From assembly GCF_019565455.1 (NCBI RefSeq), contig NZ_CP067377.1, positions 806,001 through 870,000 on the forward strand: 64,000 nt of DNA. Direction: 5' to 3'. This DNA comes from Flavobacterium oreochromis (GTDB taxonomy: Bacteria; Bacteroidota; Bacteroidia; Flavobacteriales; Flavobacteriaceae). How positions within the stretch are numbered: position 1 is the first letter of the stretch; each line of letters begins with the position of its first letter. Positions 30,419-39,044 of the stretch are shown here, in pieces. A program made the translations under genes and the position numbers. Below the pieces are notes generated by a model. The model was not told where the DNA came from and ran no database searches. It saw nothing but the letters and a program-made list of their open reading frames with translations.

Positions 30419-31764
30419 ATGAATAAAATAATATACCAACTGGCCTGTTTCATATTAGCAGCCAGCACATACACTCTAGTAGCTCAAGCAAACCCTGAAG
30501 ATATTGTATCTGCTAGTGATACTTTTGAAGAAGCGTTTTATGAATCATTAAAACAAAAAGGAATTGAAAATTATGACAAAGCAATTTTTGAATTAGAAAA
30601 ATGCTTACAACTCCAACCTAATAATGCTGTGATTTATCATGAATTAGGTAAAAATTATTATTTCAAGAAGGAATATCTATCAGCTGAAGAAGCGTATAAA
30701 AAAGCAACAGAAATAGATCCAAAAACAAATGGAACTGGATTGATTTATACGATGTTTATTACAATACAAAAAACTACAATCAAGGAATATTAACCTTACA
30801 AAAAATCATACCACTAGATAAAAAATACAAAGAAGATTTACTTGCTTTGTATATGTATACTCGTCAATTTGACAAAGCCTTATTATTGATTAACGAATTA
30901 GATGAATCTGAAGGAAAAACCGAAAGAAGAAATCAATATCGAACAGAAATTAATAGACAAACAAATATTAATGCTGGAAATAAATCAGATTTAGAAAAAG
31001 CAATTGAAACAGACCCTCTAAATGAAGAAAATTACCTTTCTTTAATTACTAAATATTCTGAAACAAATCAAGAAGAAAAAGCTAGGCAAACTATTGAAAA
31101 ACTTCAAAAAAATATACCTACTTCAGAATGGGCTGCTGTATTTCTATTTAAATACCAGATAAACGAAGGAAAAGATTTAGAAGCCTTTACTACACTCGAA
31201 ACAGTTCTAAAAAGTAGAAAAATAGACAAAAAAATTAAAATTAAAATGTTCAATGAATTTTTAATTTTTGTTTCTAAAAATCCAATTTTTGAAAATCAAT
31301 TATCAAAAGCCATTTCATATTTTGAAGGAGATCCAGAATTTAATGTATATAAAGAAGTAGGCAAATTTTACTTCAAAAAAAAGCAATGGGATTCAGCAAT
31401 TAAAAATTTTGAAAAATCAATTATTCTTCAAAAAAACGATGTAGAAGTTGCCTTATATCTCCTTATCTCTTGTGATGAAAAAAAAGACTATTCTTTAATG
31501 TCAAAAATAGCTACAGACTACTCTGATCTATTCCCTAATCAACCTGAATTTTATTACTTTGCAGGAAAAGGAAATTTTCAAATAAAAAATTACAAAAAAG
31601 CTAACGATTTTTTAGAAATTGGACTAGATTACGTTGTAGAAAATCCTAATTTAGAAATTAATTTTCTTAATCTCATGAGCGAAGTTGCCGTTGCTTTAGG
31701 CAATTCAAAAAAAGCAGAAGAATGGCAAAAAAAAGCAACAAGTATTAAAAACAAAACAAAATGA
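30419..31764 (+). CDS. Tetratricopeptide repeat protein, one frameshift
   Basis: About 448 aa. Signal-like N-terminus (IIYQLACFILAASTYTLVAQA), then TPR units throughout (IFELEKCLQLQPNNAVIYHEL; KKQWDSAIKNFEKSIILQKN). The frame breaks near 30731: GGAACTGG should have one more A, giving KTNGNWIDLYDVYYNTKNYNQ and joining to the frame that starts IIPLDKKYKEDLLALYMYTRQF. This is one of the few breaks not in a long homopolymer. Its stop overlaps the start of the DUF4292 gene (ATGA), so the pair is translationally coupled. Confidence 0.85.
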
Positions 31765-32546
31765 TCAAAAGGATTATAAGTACAGTAAGTATAATATCAT
31801 TATTAGTTTCTTGTAAAGCCAAACAAAATCTTGTTGTTCCCCAAGAAAACAAGACTCCTATTATCACAGAAACTGTAAAAAATGTGATAATAAACCATGA
31901 AAATCTAAAGAGAGATTTTAAAACTGCGTATATAAAGTCAAATGTAGACTATAAAGATGAAAAGCAGTCATTAAGTGTATCCGCTGATATTCGTATTAAA
32001 AAAAATGAAACAATACTCATAACATTAAAAATGCTAGGATTTACAGGAGCAAAAGCTTTACTAACCCCTACATCTGTAAAATATTATGAAAAAATAGGAG
32101 GCAAGTTTTTTGATGGAGACTACAAAATGCTAAGTAATTGGTTAGGAACTGAACTAAACTTTCAAAAAATTCAAAACTTACTTTTAGGAAAGGCTATTGA
32201 TGATCTTTTTCTAGGAAAATACATTATGACTAAAGAAAATAATAATCCGAAACTAGAAGAAGTTACAGAAGGAAATTTTATAAAATCTTATCTTTTTGAT
32301 TCTAACCATTTTTGGTTAAACAAGCAAGAAATTAAGCAAATAGAACCCGATCGAAAAATGATAGTCCGTTATGCAGACTATAATTTAGCTTCGGAAGCTA
32401 TTTTACCAATGGAACTTGCTATTTTTGCAATTCAGGGTAATAAGAGTACAGAAATTGTAATACAAAATAAATCTGTTTCATTTAATGAAGAACTTACATT
32501 CCCGTATAGTGTACCCAAGGGTTATGACCCAATAAAAATTAATTAA
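31761..32546 (+). CDS. DUF4292 lipoprotein (LolA/LolB-like fold suspected)
   Basis: 261 aa with a lipoprotein signal (MIKRIISTVSIISLLVSCKA, Cys at 18). After a short linker, the body alternates beta strands (SLSVSADIRIKKNETILITLKM; GAKALLTPTSVKYYEK) in the pattern of DUF4292, a Bacteroidetes family that I believe is structurally akin to the lipoprotein carriers LolA and LolB. If so, this lipid-anchored member would be a LolB-like acceptor at the outer membrane. Coupled to the TPR gene and 14 bases before the EnvC-like gene. Family call firm, role inferred. Confidence 0.8.
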   Translation: MIKRIISTVSIISLLVSCKAKQNLVVPQENKTPIITETVKNVIINHENLKRDFKTAYIKSNVDYKDEKQSLSVSADIRIKKNETILITLKMLGFTGAKALLTPTSVKYYEKIGGKFFDGDYKMLSNWLGTELNFQKIQNLLLGKAIDDLFLGKYIMTKENNNPKLEEVTEGNFIKSYLFDSNHFWLNKQEIKQIEPDRKMIVRYADYNLASEAILPMELAIFAIQGNKSTEIVIQNKSVSFNEELTFPYSVPKGYDPIKIN

Positions 32547-32560
32547 AGAATTAATAAATT

Positions 32561-33775
32561 ATGTTAAAATACATCTTATCCTTTATTTTTACTTTCAGCA
32601 CTATCATTGTCTGGTCACAGGAAGAAGATAGACAGCGTAAATTAGAAGAGCAAAAAGCTAGAATTCAAGAAGAAATTCGTCAAAAAGAACGTTTATTAGG
32701 TGAGCAAAAGAAAAAAGAAAAAGATGTAACAAAAATTGTAGCTCAACAAAAAGAGAAAATCGATTTACAACTAAAATTAATTCGTACTACAGAAAAACAA
32801 AAAAAAGTGTTAGGAAATAGTATGTATATTAATCAAATAAAGGTAAACCAATTAAAAAAGGATTTACAAGTTTTAAAAGAAGATTATGCTGAAATGATTG
32901 AAAAATCATACAAAAGTCGTTCTGAACAAAGTAGAGCTATGTTTATTTTATCTGCTGATAATTTTTTACAAGCTTACAAAAGAGGGCAATACATGAAGCA
33001 ATACTCAAGCTTCAGAAAAATGCAAGGTGAAGAAATAAAAAGTAAAACAAAAGATTTAGAAAGTTATAACGCTAAACTGGGAGCACAAAAAAAGCAAAAA
33101 GAAAAATTAATTGCAGTAAGTGAAAAAGAAAAAAAAGATCTTGAAATAGAACGTCAAGAACAAGAAAGATTATTAAGCAGTATCAAGAAAGATAAAAAGA
33201 AGATCATTGCTGAAATTCGTAAAAAACAAAAAGAATCACGTGCCATTGAACGTCAAATAGAGCGTTTAATACGTGAAGCTATTGCTGCAGCCAATAAAAA
33301 AGCGGGAAACACTACAAATACTACAACTTTTGTTTTAACACCTGAAGCTAAAGAATTAGCAAACGATTTTCGTTCAAATCGTGGTCGATTACCTTGGCCT
33401 GTAGAAAAAGGAGCCTTAACCAAACGTTTTGGTCGTCAGCCCCATCCTCTAGAACCTTCTATTATGATTGAGAGTAGTGGAATTGAAATTTCTTCTGAAA
33501 AAGGATCACAAGCTCGCGCTGTTTTTGGTGGAGAAGTAAGTGATGTACAAATGGCCGCTAACGGAACTGCAACAGTTGTTATTAGACATGGAGACTATAT
33601 AACTTCTTATTCCAATCTTAGCGGAGTAAATGTTAGTAAAGGACAAAAAGTAAGTACCAAACAAACCTTGGGAGGTATTCACTTTAATAGCTTTACAGGA
33701 AAAGCAGTTTTGAAATTTTATATTTATCAAAACACGACAAAATTAAACCCTCAATCTTGGATTAAAGGTTTATAA
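32561..33775 (+). CDS. EnvC-like murein hydrolase activator (degenerate M23/LytM domain)
   Basis: 404 aa: signal peptide (to about residue 20), a long coiled coil (about 22-255, RKLEEQKARIQEEIRQKERL and onward), then a LytM domain. Active M23 peptidases have an HxxxD zinc motif and a later HxH; here the corresponding places read IMIESSGIEIS and the last pair is not preserved (AVLKFYIY), so it should not cut peptidoglycan itself. This is the EnvC/NlpD pattern, where the domain activates an amidase at the division septum. Downstream of the DUF4292 gene in one operon. Confidence 0.88.
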   Translation: MLKYILSFIFTFSTIIVWSQEEDRQRKLEEQKARIQEEIRQKERLLGEQKKKEKDVTKIVAQQKEKIDLQLKLIRTTEKQKKVLGNSMYINQIKVNQLKKDLQVLKEDYAEMIEKSYKSRSEQSRAMFILSADNFLQAYKRGQYMKQYSSFRKMQGEEIKSKTKDLESYNAKLGAQKKQKEKLIAVSEKEKKDLEIERQEQERLLSSIKKDKKKIIAEIRKKQKESRAIERQIERLIREAIAAANKKAGNTTNTTTFVLTPEAKELANDFRSNRGRLPWPVEKGALTKRFGRQPHPLEPSIMIESSGIEISSEKGSQARAVFGGEVSDVQMAANGTATVVIRHGDYITSYSNLSGVNVSKGQKVSTKQTLGGIHFNSFTGKAVLKFYIYQNTTKLNPQSWIKGL

Positions 33776-33823
33776 GAAATATTAAAATCATATTAAATAA
33801 AAAGGTTACAATCGAAAAGTTTG

Positions 33824-33831
33824 TAACTTTG
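33824..33831 (+). promoter_or_regulatory. Candidate -7 element for bacilliredoxin gene
   Basis: TAACTTTG matches TAnnTTTG, 30 bases before the start at 33862; GTTACAA (33805-33811) and TTTGTAAC (33820-33827) form an inverted repeat over it. Confidence 0.45.
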
Positions 33832-33861
33832 CAAAACAATAACTTTTAACATATAAAGAAT

Positions 33862-34272
33862 ATGTATCCAGAAGAAATGGTAAAACCAATGCGTGAAGAA
33901 TTAACTAGCAACGGTTTTCAAAATTTATATACAGCAGATGATGTAAAAAATGCCATTACAGCGACAGGTACAACACTCGTTGTAGTAAACTCTGTTTGTG
34001 GTTGTGCAGCTCGTAACGCTCGACCAGGAGCCATAATGAGTTTATCAGGTGAAAAGAAACCAAATCAATTAATTACGGTCTTCGCAGGCGTTGATAAAGA
34101 AGCTGTCGATGCTGCTCGTGAACAAATGTTTCCTTTCCCTCCTTCTTCACCAGCAATGGCTCTATTCAAAAATGGTGAATTAGTACATATGTTAGAACGC
34201 CATCATATAGAAGGACGCCCAGCAGAAATTATCGCTGAAAACTTAAAAGATGCTTATAGCGAATTTTGCTAA
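33862..34272 (+). CDS. BrxA/BrxB (YphP/YqiW) family bacilliredoxin
   Basis: 136 aa, thioredoxin-like. The active site is a Cys-Gly-Cys in VVNSVCGCAARNARPGA near residue 53, characteristic of the YphP/YqiW family, which removes bacillithiol or reduces mixed disulfides in Firmicutes and is also found in Bacteroidetes. MYPEEMVKPMREEL is the family's standard start. Own promoter and own 3' structure, so likely monocistronic. Confidence 0.93.
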   Translation: MYPEEMVKPMREELTSNGFQNLYTADDVKNAITATGTTLVVVNSVCGCAARNARPGAIMSLSGEKKPNQLITVFAGVDKEAVDAAREQMFPFPPSSPAMALFKNGELVHMLERHHIEGRPAEIIAENLKDAYSEFC

Positions 34273-34299
34273 AAATTCGTAAAACATTATTTTTTTACA

Positions 34300-34427
34300 A
34301 GAGGTTGACCAAAAAGTCCGCAAGTTTGCTATTCAGATCAGAGAGAAACATCAGATATACTCATGAAACTCATTCGTTCGTCAGAATAACAATTTAAACG
34401 CAGATTTTCGCTTTTCGGACAACCTCT
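34300..34427. repeat. Intergenic element bounded by inverted repeats
   Basis: AGAGGTTG (34300-34307) and CAACCTCT (34420-34427) bound a 128-bp segment; inside, GTCCG (34316-34320) can also pair with CGGAC. The centre contains CATTCGTTCGTCAGAATAA, reminiscent of dispersed Bacteroidetes intergenic repeats. It may act as a long-loop terminator after the bacilliredoxin gene. Confidence 0.45.
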
Positions 34428-34455
34428 ATTGTTTTTGGTCAAATTCAACAAACAG

Positions 34456-35187
34456 ATGCTAAAACTTATATCTTATCCATTATCAATCCTATTCGGGATA
34501 TCATTCTTTCTTTGTTTACTTATTTTCCATCCTATCCAATGGTTTTGTCTAAAATTCTTCGGATACAATGCACACAAAAAGAGTGTAGCCATCCTAAATG
34601 CTTTTCTAGTTAGAACTACTCACATTTTAGGAACTACTTATAAAATAAAAGGAATTGAAAACATTCCTAAAAACAAACCGCTTATTATAGTAGCTAATCA
34701 TCAAAGTTTATACGATATCCCTCCTTTTATATGGTTTTTGCGTAAATGTCATCCTAAATTCATTAGCAAAAAAGAATTAGGAAAAGGAATTCCAAGTGTT
34801 TCTTTTAATTTACGCCATGGTGGCTCTGGTCTAATAGACAGAAAAGACCCGAAACAAGCCCTACCTGAAATAAAACGAGTAGCTGAATATATTAATGAAA
34901 ATAATTATGCTATTGTAATATTTCCAGAAGGAACAAGGAGTAAAACAGGAGTTCCAAAACCTTTTTCAATAAATGGGCTAAAAATGCTTTATAAATTCGC
35001 ACCTGATGCCTATTTTTTACCTGTAACCATTAATAACTCATGGAAAATGACTCGTTATGGTCAATTTCCACTAGGTTTAGGCAGTAATATTGAACATATT
35101 ATCCATCCTCCTCTAAAAATATCTGATTTTAGTTTTGATGAAATATTTGAAAAAACTGAAACTATAATCAAAGAACACATAAAATAA
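34456..35187 (+). CDS. 1-acyl-sn-glycerol-3-phosphate acyltransferase (PlsC family)
   Basis: 243 aa from the ATG at 34456 (MLKLISYPLSILFGISFF), preferred to an upstream TTG at 34429. Two hydrophobic segments in the first 60 residues, then the acyltransferase motifs NHQSLYD (H-x4-D) near 90 and FPEGTRSK near 165. It adds the second acyl chain to lysophosphatidate at the inner membrane. Fourteen bases upstream of an acyl-ACP desaturase, so fatty-acid desaturation and phospholipid assembly are linked here. Confidence 0.9.
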   Translation: MLKLISYPLSILFGISFFLCLLIFHPIQWFCLKFFGYNAHKKSVAILNAFLVRTTHILGTTYKIKGIENIPKNKPLIIVANHQSLYDIPPFIWFLRKCHPKFISKKELGKGIPSVSFNLRHGGSGLIDRKDPKQALPEIKRVAEYINENNYAIVIFPEGTRSKTGVPKPFSINGLKMLYKFAPDAYFLPVTINNSWKMTRYGQFPLGLGSNIEHIIHPPLKISDFSFDEIFEKTETIIKEHIK

Positions 35188-35201
35188 ATTATTCTAATCT
35201 T

Positions 35202-36203
35202 ATGGAAAAATTAAATAATATCCGTCTGGAGGTTATGCAATATCTAGAAAAGAGTTTAGATTCTTTTGTAGAAAACTATTTACTCCCTGTAGAAAAAATC
35301 TGGCAACCAAGTGACTTATTACCTAATTCTGAAGGAGATAACTTTATCGAAGAAGTTACAGAACTTAGAGAAATTGCAAAAGATTTACCTTATGACTTTT
35401 GGGTGGTATTAGTAGGCGATACAATTACCGAAGAAGCCTTACCAACTTATGAATCATGGCTATTAGATGTTGAAGGGGTCCAACAAAAAGGAACCACAGG
35501 TGACAATGGCTGGGCTAAATGGATTCGTCAATGGACTGGAGAAGAAAACCGTCATGGCGACTTATTAAACAAATATTTGTACTTGTCTGGACGTGTAAAT
35601 ATGCGAGAAGTAGAGATCACAACCCAACACTTAATTAATGATGGTTTTGACCCAGGTACTGACCGAGATCCTTACAAAAATTTTGTATTTACTAGTTTCC
35701 AAGAATTAGCTACTTATATTTCTCATATGAGAGTCTCTAAATTAGCTAAACAATTTGGAGATAAAAAATTAGCTAAATTATGCAATCTAATTGCAGGTGA
35801 TGAAATGCGCCATCACTTAGCATATAGTGATTTTGTTAATCGAATTTTTCAAATAGACCCTAGTGAAATGATGTTAGCATTTCAATATATGATGAAACAA
35901 AAGATAACAATGCCTGCAAATCTTATTCGCGAATCTGGAGAAGCTATAGGAACAGCATTTGAGAAATTTTCTGAATCAGCTCAACGCATAGGAGTCTATA
36001 CTGCTACAGATTATATTGAAATCATGGAAAAATTAATCCAAAAATGGGAAATAGATAAAATCACCAATCTCACAGATGAAGCAGAAAAAGCACGTGATTA
36101 TCTAATGAAACTTCCGACAAGAATGACTCGATTAGCAGAAAGAATGATTACTCCTAGCGAAGAAAAATTATTTAAATGGGTACAGCCAGCTTTAAAAGTT
36201 TAA
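35202..36203 (+). CDS. Acyl-[acyl-carrier-protein] desaturase (soluble di-iron)
   Basis: 333 aa. The two di-iron motifs are clear: EENRHG near 125 and DEMRHH near 213 (both ExxRH). It introduces a double bond into acyl-ACP using O2 and ferredoxin, the plant-type fatty acid desaturase 2 family, in the cytosol. Frame intact and normal length. Probably cotranscribed with the PlsC gene and likely useful for keeping membranes fluid at low temperature. Confidence 0.93.
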   Translation: MEKLNNIRLEVMQYLEKSLDSFVENYLLPVEKIWQPSDLLPNSEGDNFIEEVTELREIAKDLPYDFWVVLVGDTITEEALPTYESWLLDVEGVQQKGTTGDNGWAKWIRQWTGEENRHGDLLNKYLYLSGRVNMREVEITTQHLINDGFDPGTDRDPYKNFVFTSFQELATYISHMRVSKLAKQFGDKKLAKLCNLIAGDEMRHHLAYSDFVNRIFQIDPSEMMLAFQYMMKQKITMPANLIRESGEAIGTAFEKFSESAQRIGVYTATDYIEIMEKLIQKWEIDKITNLTDEAEKARDYLMKLPTRMTRLAERMITPSEEKLFKWVQPALKV

Positions 36204-36418
36204 CATTCTTAATAATATAACTTAAAAGAGATTATCTATAAAATTACAAACGCATCTTTTTTCTTGTTTTAGGAAAACATAAGAAAATTTTAATTATAAA
36301 TAGAATAAATTATACAATAGAAGTAAACACCAAACTTCTTCTATTCGTTATAACTATCCAAAATAACAAGTTTAAGGTTATTTTTAGACAATCTTTTTCT
36401 TTAACATATCTAATAGTA

Positions 36419-37063
36419 ATGGAAATCATAGAAAAAACGATTGATTTTGTAAAAAATCAATTAGAAGAAGCAGAAGGAGGCCATGATTGGTTTCACATAG
36501 AACGAGTATACAGAAACACAAAATTAATTGCTAAAGAAGAAGACTGTAATGAAACAGTTGTTTATCTAGCAGCTTTATTACATGATATAGCCGACAGTAA
36601 ATTTCATAATGGGGATGAAACCATAGGACCAAAAATAGCCCGTAATTTTCTTATATCGCAAAATGTTGACAATAATATTATTGAACATGTAGTAAAAATA
36701 ATAGAAAATATTTCTTTCAAAGGAGGGAACTTTATTTCTAATTTTCACTCTAAAGAACTGGCTATAGTTCAAGATGCAGATAGACTAGATGCCATTGGCG
36801 CTATAGGAATAGCCAGAACATTTAATTACGGTGGCTTTAAAAACAGAAAGCTATATGATCCCGCTATTACTCCTAATTTAACCATGAGTAAAGAGGAATA
36901 TAAAAATACAACATCCCCTACTATTAATCATTTTTACGAGAAATTATTACTCTTAAAGGATAAGATGAATACTAATACGGGAAAGAAAATTGCTTTACAA
37001 CGTCACTCGTTTATGGAAGAATTTTTAAGACAGTTTTACAATGAGTGGGAAGGAATATTATAA
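36419..37063 (+). CDS. HD domain phosphohydrolase (YedJ-like)
   Basis: 214 aa. HD-domain metal ligands: His in GGHDWFHIERVYR near 22, HD pair in AALLHDIADSKFHNGDE near 54, and a late Asp in QDADRLDAIGAIG near 121. The family hydrolyses phosphate from nucleotides or unknown metabolites; YedJ of E. coli is the closest named type I recognise. Monocistronic, ending at a strong bidirectional terminator. The 215-bp gap before it shows nothing but AT-rich sequence. Confidence 0.87.
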   Translation: MEIIEKTIDFVKNQLEEAEGGHDWFHIERVYRNTKLIAKEEDCNETVVYLAALLHDIADSKFHNGDETIGPKIARNFLISQNVDNNIIEHVVKIIENISFKGGNFISNFHSKELAIVQDADRLDAIGAIGIARTFNYGGFKNRKLYDPAITPNLTMSKEEYKNTTSPTINHFYEKLLLLKDKMNTNTGKKIALQRHSFMEEFLRQFYNEWEGIL

Positions 37064-37084
37064 AATCTATTAAGTTATTACTAC

Positions 37085-37117
37085 AAAAAAACGAAATGAT
37101 AATCATTTCGTTTTTTT
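37085..37117. terminator. Bidirectional terminator
   Basis: AAAAAAACGAAATGAT (37085-37100) faces its exact complement (37102-37117) with one base between, so it has an A-run on one side and a T-run on the other and serves both convergent genes. Confidence 0.92.
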
Positions 37118-37162
37118 ATCAGTTGCTAATATAAACTGATATTATTCAAGAGTATATTAATT

Positions 37163-37951
37163 TTAATTTTTAACAAATTTAATTGTCTTTTCGAATCCTT
37201 TTGTATCAATAACTTTTGCTATATATACCCCTTGAGGATAATTTAAAACTTCTAGAGTCTCTGTAAGTCCGTTTACTTCTTTTGTTTGCATTTTCTGTCC
37301 TTGTAAATTACATATACTAATACTTTGAAGTTGTTCTGTATAAGCAAAATTTACATAATCCTTAGTTGGATTAGGATAAAATTTAAATCCTTCATGATTA
37401 AAGGTAGGTGAATCTAAAATAGCTAATAAACTAGTATTTTCAACATCATCTATTCTTATCACACCGTTACCTAAGTCTGACATATAGAATGCTAAGTAAA
37501 TCTTCTTACCTATATATTTTTTTAAATCAATAGTACTTCTTTTCCATTGTATTTTATCAAGATTTTCAACTAATAATGTCTCTTCAAAATCATCTATATC
37601 TTTTCCTTTTACAGAAACTTTTAAAACACATCTTTTAGGTACAATCTCATCAAATAATGAAGCTATCCAATATGAAAAGCCATCTGTTACATTTTCTTTT
37701 ACCTCTATTTGTGGAGTAATTAAATAACTCTCTCCTTTCTGACCTGATTTTCCAGAAATCATAGCACACCTCTCTCCATTTTTAGGAAATTTTCCATCTT
37801 TGATAATATTCCAATCAGGGCGATCACTTCCTATTCCTACTATACCCCATTTACCCCAAAAATCTCTAGGATTCTCAAAGCCTTCATTAAATTGTGCCTT
37901 TGCCTGAATAAACACAAATACGAATAAAATCATCATTTTTCTCATTTTCAA
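37163..37951 (-). CDS. T9SS type A sorting domain-containing secreted protein
   Basis: 262 aa. Signal peptide (MMILFVFVFIQAKAQ), a jellyroll-like adhesin/choice-of-anchor domain (about 25-170: NEGFENPRDFW, YLITPQIEVKENVTDGFSYW), and a C-terminal type A sorting domain starting at FKFYPNPTKDYVNF and ending in IKFVKN. The sorting domain routes it through the type IX secretion system to the cell surface, so the organism must have that system elsewhere. Substrate unknown; a cell-surface adhesin or carbohydrate-binding role is possible. Confidence 0.88.
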   Translation of the reverse strand: MKMRKMMILFVFVFIQAKAQFNEGFENPRDFWGKWGIVGIGSDRPDWNIIKDGKFPKNGERCAMISGKSGQKGESYLITPQIEVKENVTDGFSYWIASLFDEIVPKRCVLKVSVKGKDIDDFEETLLVENLDKIQWKRSTIDLKKYIGKKIYLAFYMSDLGNGVIRIDDVENTSLLAILDSPTFNHEGFKFYPNPTKDYVNFAYTEQLQSISICNLQGQKMQTKEVNGLTETLEVLNYPQGVYIAKVIDTKGFEKTIKFVKN

Positions 37952-38052
37952 TCTACTTTAAAATATTTATAAATAATTAAGGGGGCTGGTTGGCTTAAAG
38001 AATTAAACATTATCTCATAAGAGAAAAAACTTAATTATATTTTTTCAGTGTG

Positions 38053-38060
38053 CAAAAGTA
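38053..38060 (-). promoter_or_regulatory. Candidate -7 element for the T9SS cargo gene
   Basis: The minus strand reads TACTTTTG, 102 bases before the start at 37951. The surrounding gene-free gap 37952-38257 also holds AGTTGA (38081-38086) facing TCAACT (38093-38098) and the enoyl-CoA hydratase terminator; nothing else was seen there. Confidence 0.4.
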
Positions 38061-38154
38061 TAAAAAATAAAAAACACAAAAGTTGACCTATATCAACTTA
38101 AATAAAAAATATATTTAGGCGAAACTAAAAAAGAGTCTTTAGGGTTAAAATAGT

Positions 38155-38190
38155 AATCCCATCTTAAGTAAGGATACTCAAGACGGGATT
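38155..38190 (-). terminator. Terminator after the enoyl-CoA hydratase gene
   Basis: AATCCCATCTT (38155-38165) pairs with AAGACGGGATT (38180-38190) with one G-U; the minus-strand 3' side (ACTATTTTAA) is only moderately T-rich. Confidence 0.6.
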
Positions 38191-38257
38191 GGTAATACTA
38201 AAAATTTAAATTTTAGTTTTAATCACTTCTTCTGAAAAACTAAAATATTGTATAATA

Positions 38258-39040
38258 TTATTTGCCTTCAAAAATAGGTTTGCGTTTTTCTAAAAAAGCG
38301 GTTGTTCCTTCTTTAAAATCAGTAGTAACAAAACATTCTCCAAATTTTTTAATTTCTACTTCATAACCATTTACACCATCTTTATAATTTGCATTTACTG
38401 CTTCAATAGCTTTACCTATTGCAACTGGAGAATTACGTTGTATTTTATCTGCTATTGCCATATAAGTAGGAAATAACTCTTCTTGAGAAACTACATGATT
38501 TACTAAACCAAATTCTTTTGCTGTTTTAGCTTCTATCATACCTGCTGTCATAATCATTTCCATAGCACGTCCTTTACCAACTAATTGAGCTAAACGTTGT
38601 GTACCTCCATATCCTGGAATAACACCTAATGAAGTTTCTGGCAATCCCATTTTAGCATTATCAGAAGCAATGCGAAAATGGCAAGACATTGCTAATTCTA
38701 AACCTCCTCCTAATGCAAATCCGTTTACGGCAGCAATTACAGGAGTTTTCATATTTTCAATAAAATTAAATAATAATTCTTGTCCTTTTCTAGCTAATTC
38801 AGCTCCTTCTTGTTCTGAAAAATGAGCAAATTCAGATATATCTGCACCTGCTACAAAAGCTTTCTGACCACTCCCTGTTAGTATAATTGTTCTTATATTT
38901 TGATTTCCCTCTAATTCTTTTAACCAGTAGTGTAATTCTTTAATAGTCTCAGAATTTAATGCGTTTAACTTTTCTGGTCGATTGATTGTAACTGTAGCTG
39001 TAAATTTTTCGTGCTCAACTAAAATATTTTTTAATTCCAT
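38258..39040 (-). CDS. Enoyl-CoA hydratase/isomerase family protein
   Basis: 260-aa crotonase-fold enzyme. Oxyanion hole from AGADISEF near 65 and NGFALGGGLELAMSC near 108, with the two catalytic Glu in GLELA and LPETSLGVIPGYGG near 130-140. It hydrates trans-2-enoyl-CoA in fatty-acid oxidation or related degradation. The histidine kinase gene ends 4 bases upstream, so it is the last gene of the hemJ-kinase transcript, an odd partner for a sensor kinase. Confidence 0.9.
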   Translation of the reverse strand: MELKNILVEHEKFTATVTINRPEKLNALNSETIKELHYWLKELEGNQNIRTIILTGSGQKAFVAGADISEFAHFSEQEGAELARKGQELLFNFIENMKTPVIAAVNGFALGGGLELAMSCHFRIASDNAKMGLPETSLGVIPGYGGTQRLAQLVGKGRAMEMIMTAGMIEAKTAKEFGLVNHVVSQEELFPTYMAIADKIQRNSPVAIGKAIEAVNANYKDGVNGYEVEIKKFGECFVTTDFKEGTTAFLEKRKPIFEGK

Positions 39041-39044
39041 GTTG

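Noticed and set aside
3797..31764. Programmed ribosomal frameshifting at the A-run breaks
   Set aside because: The breaks are in unrelated housekeeping genes whose homologues are single frames, the joined proteins need no second product, and no stimulatory structure recurs.
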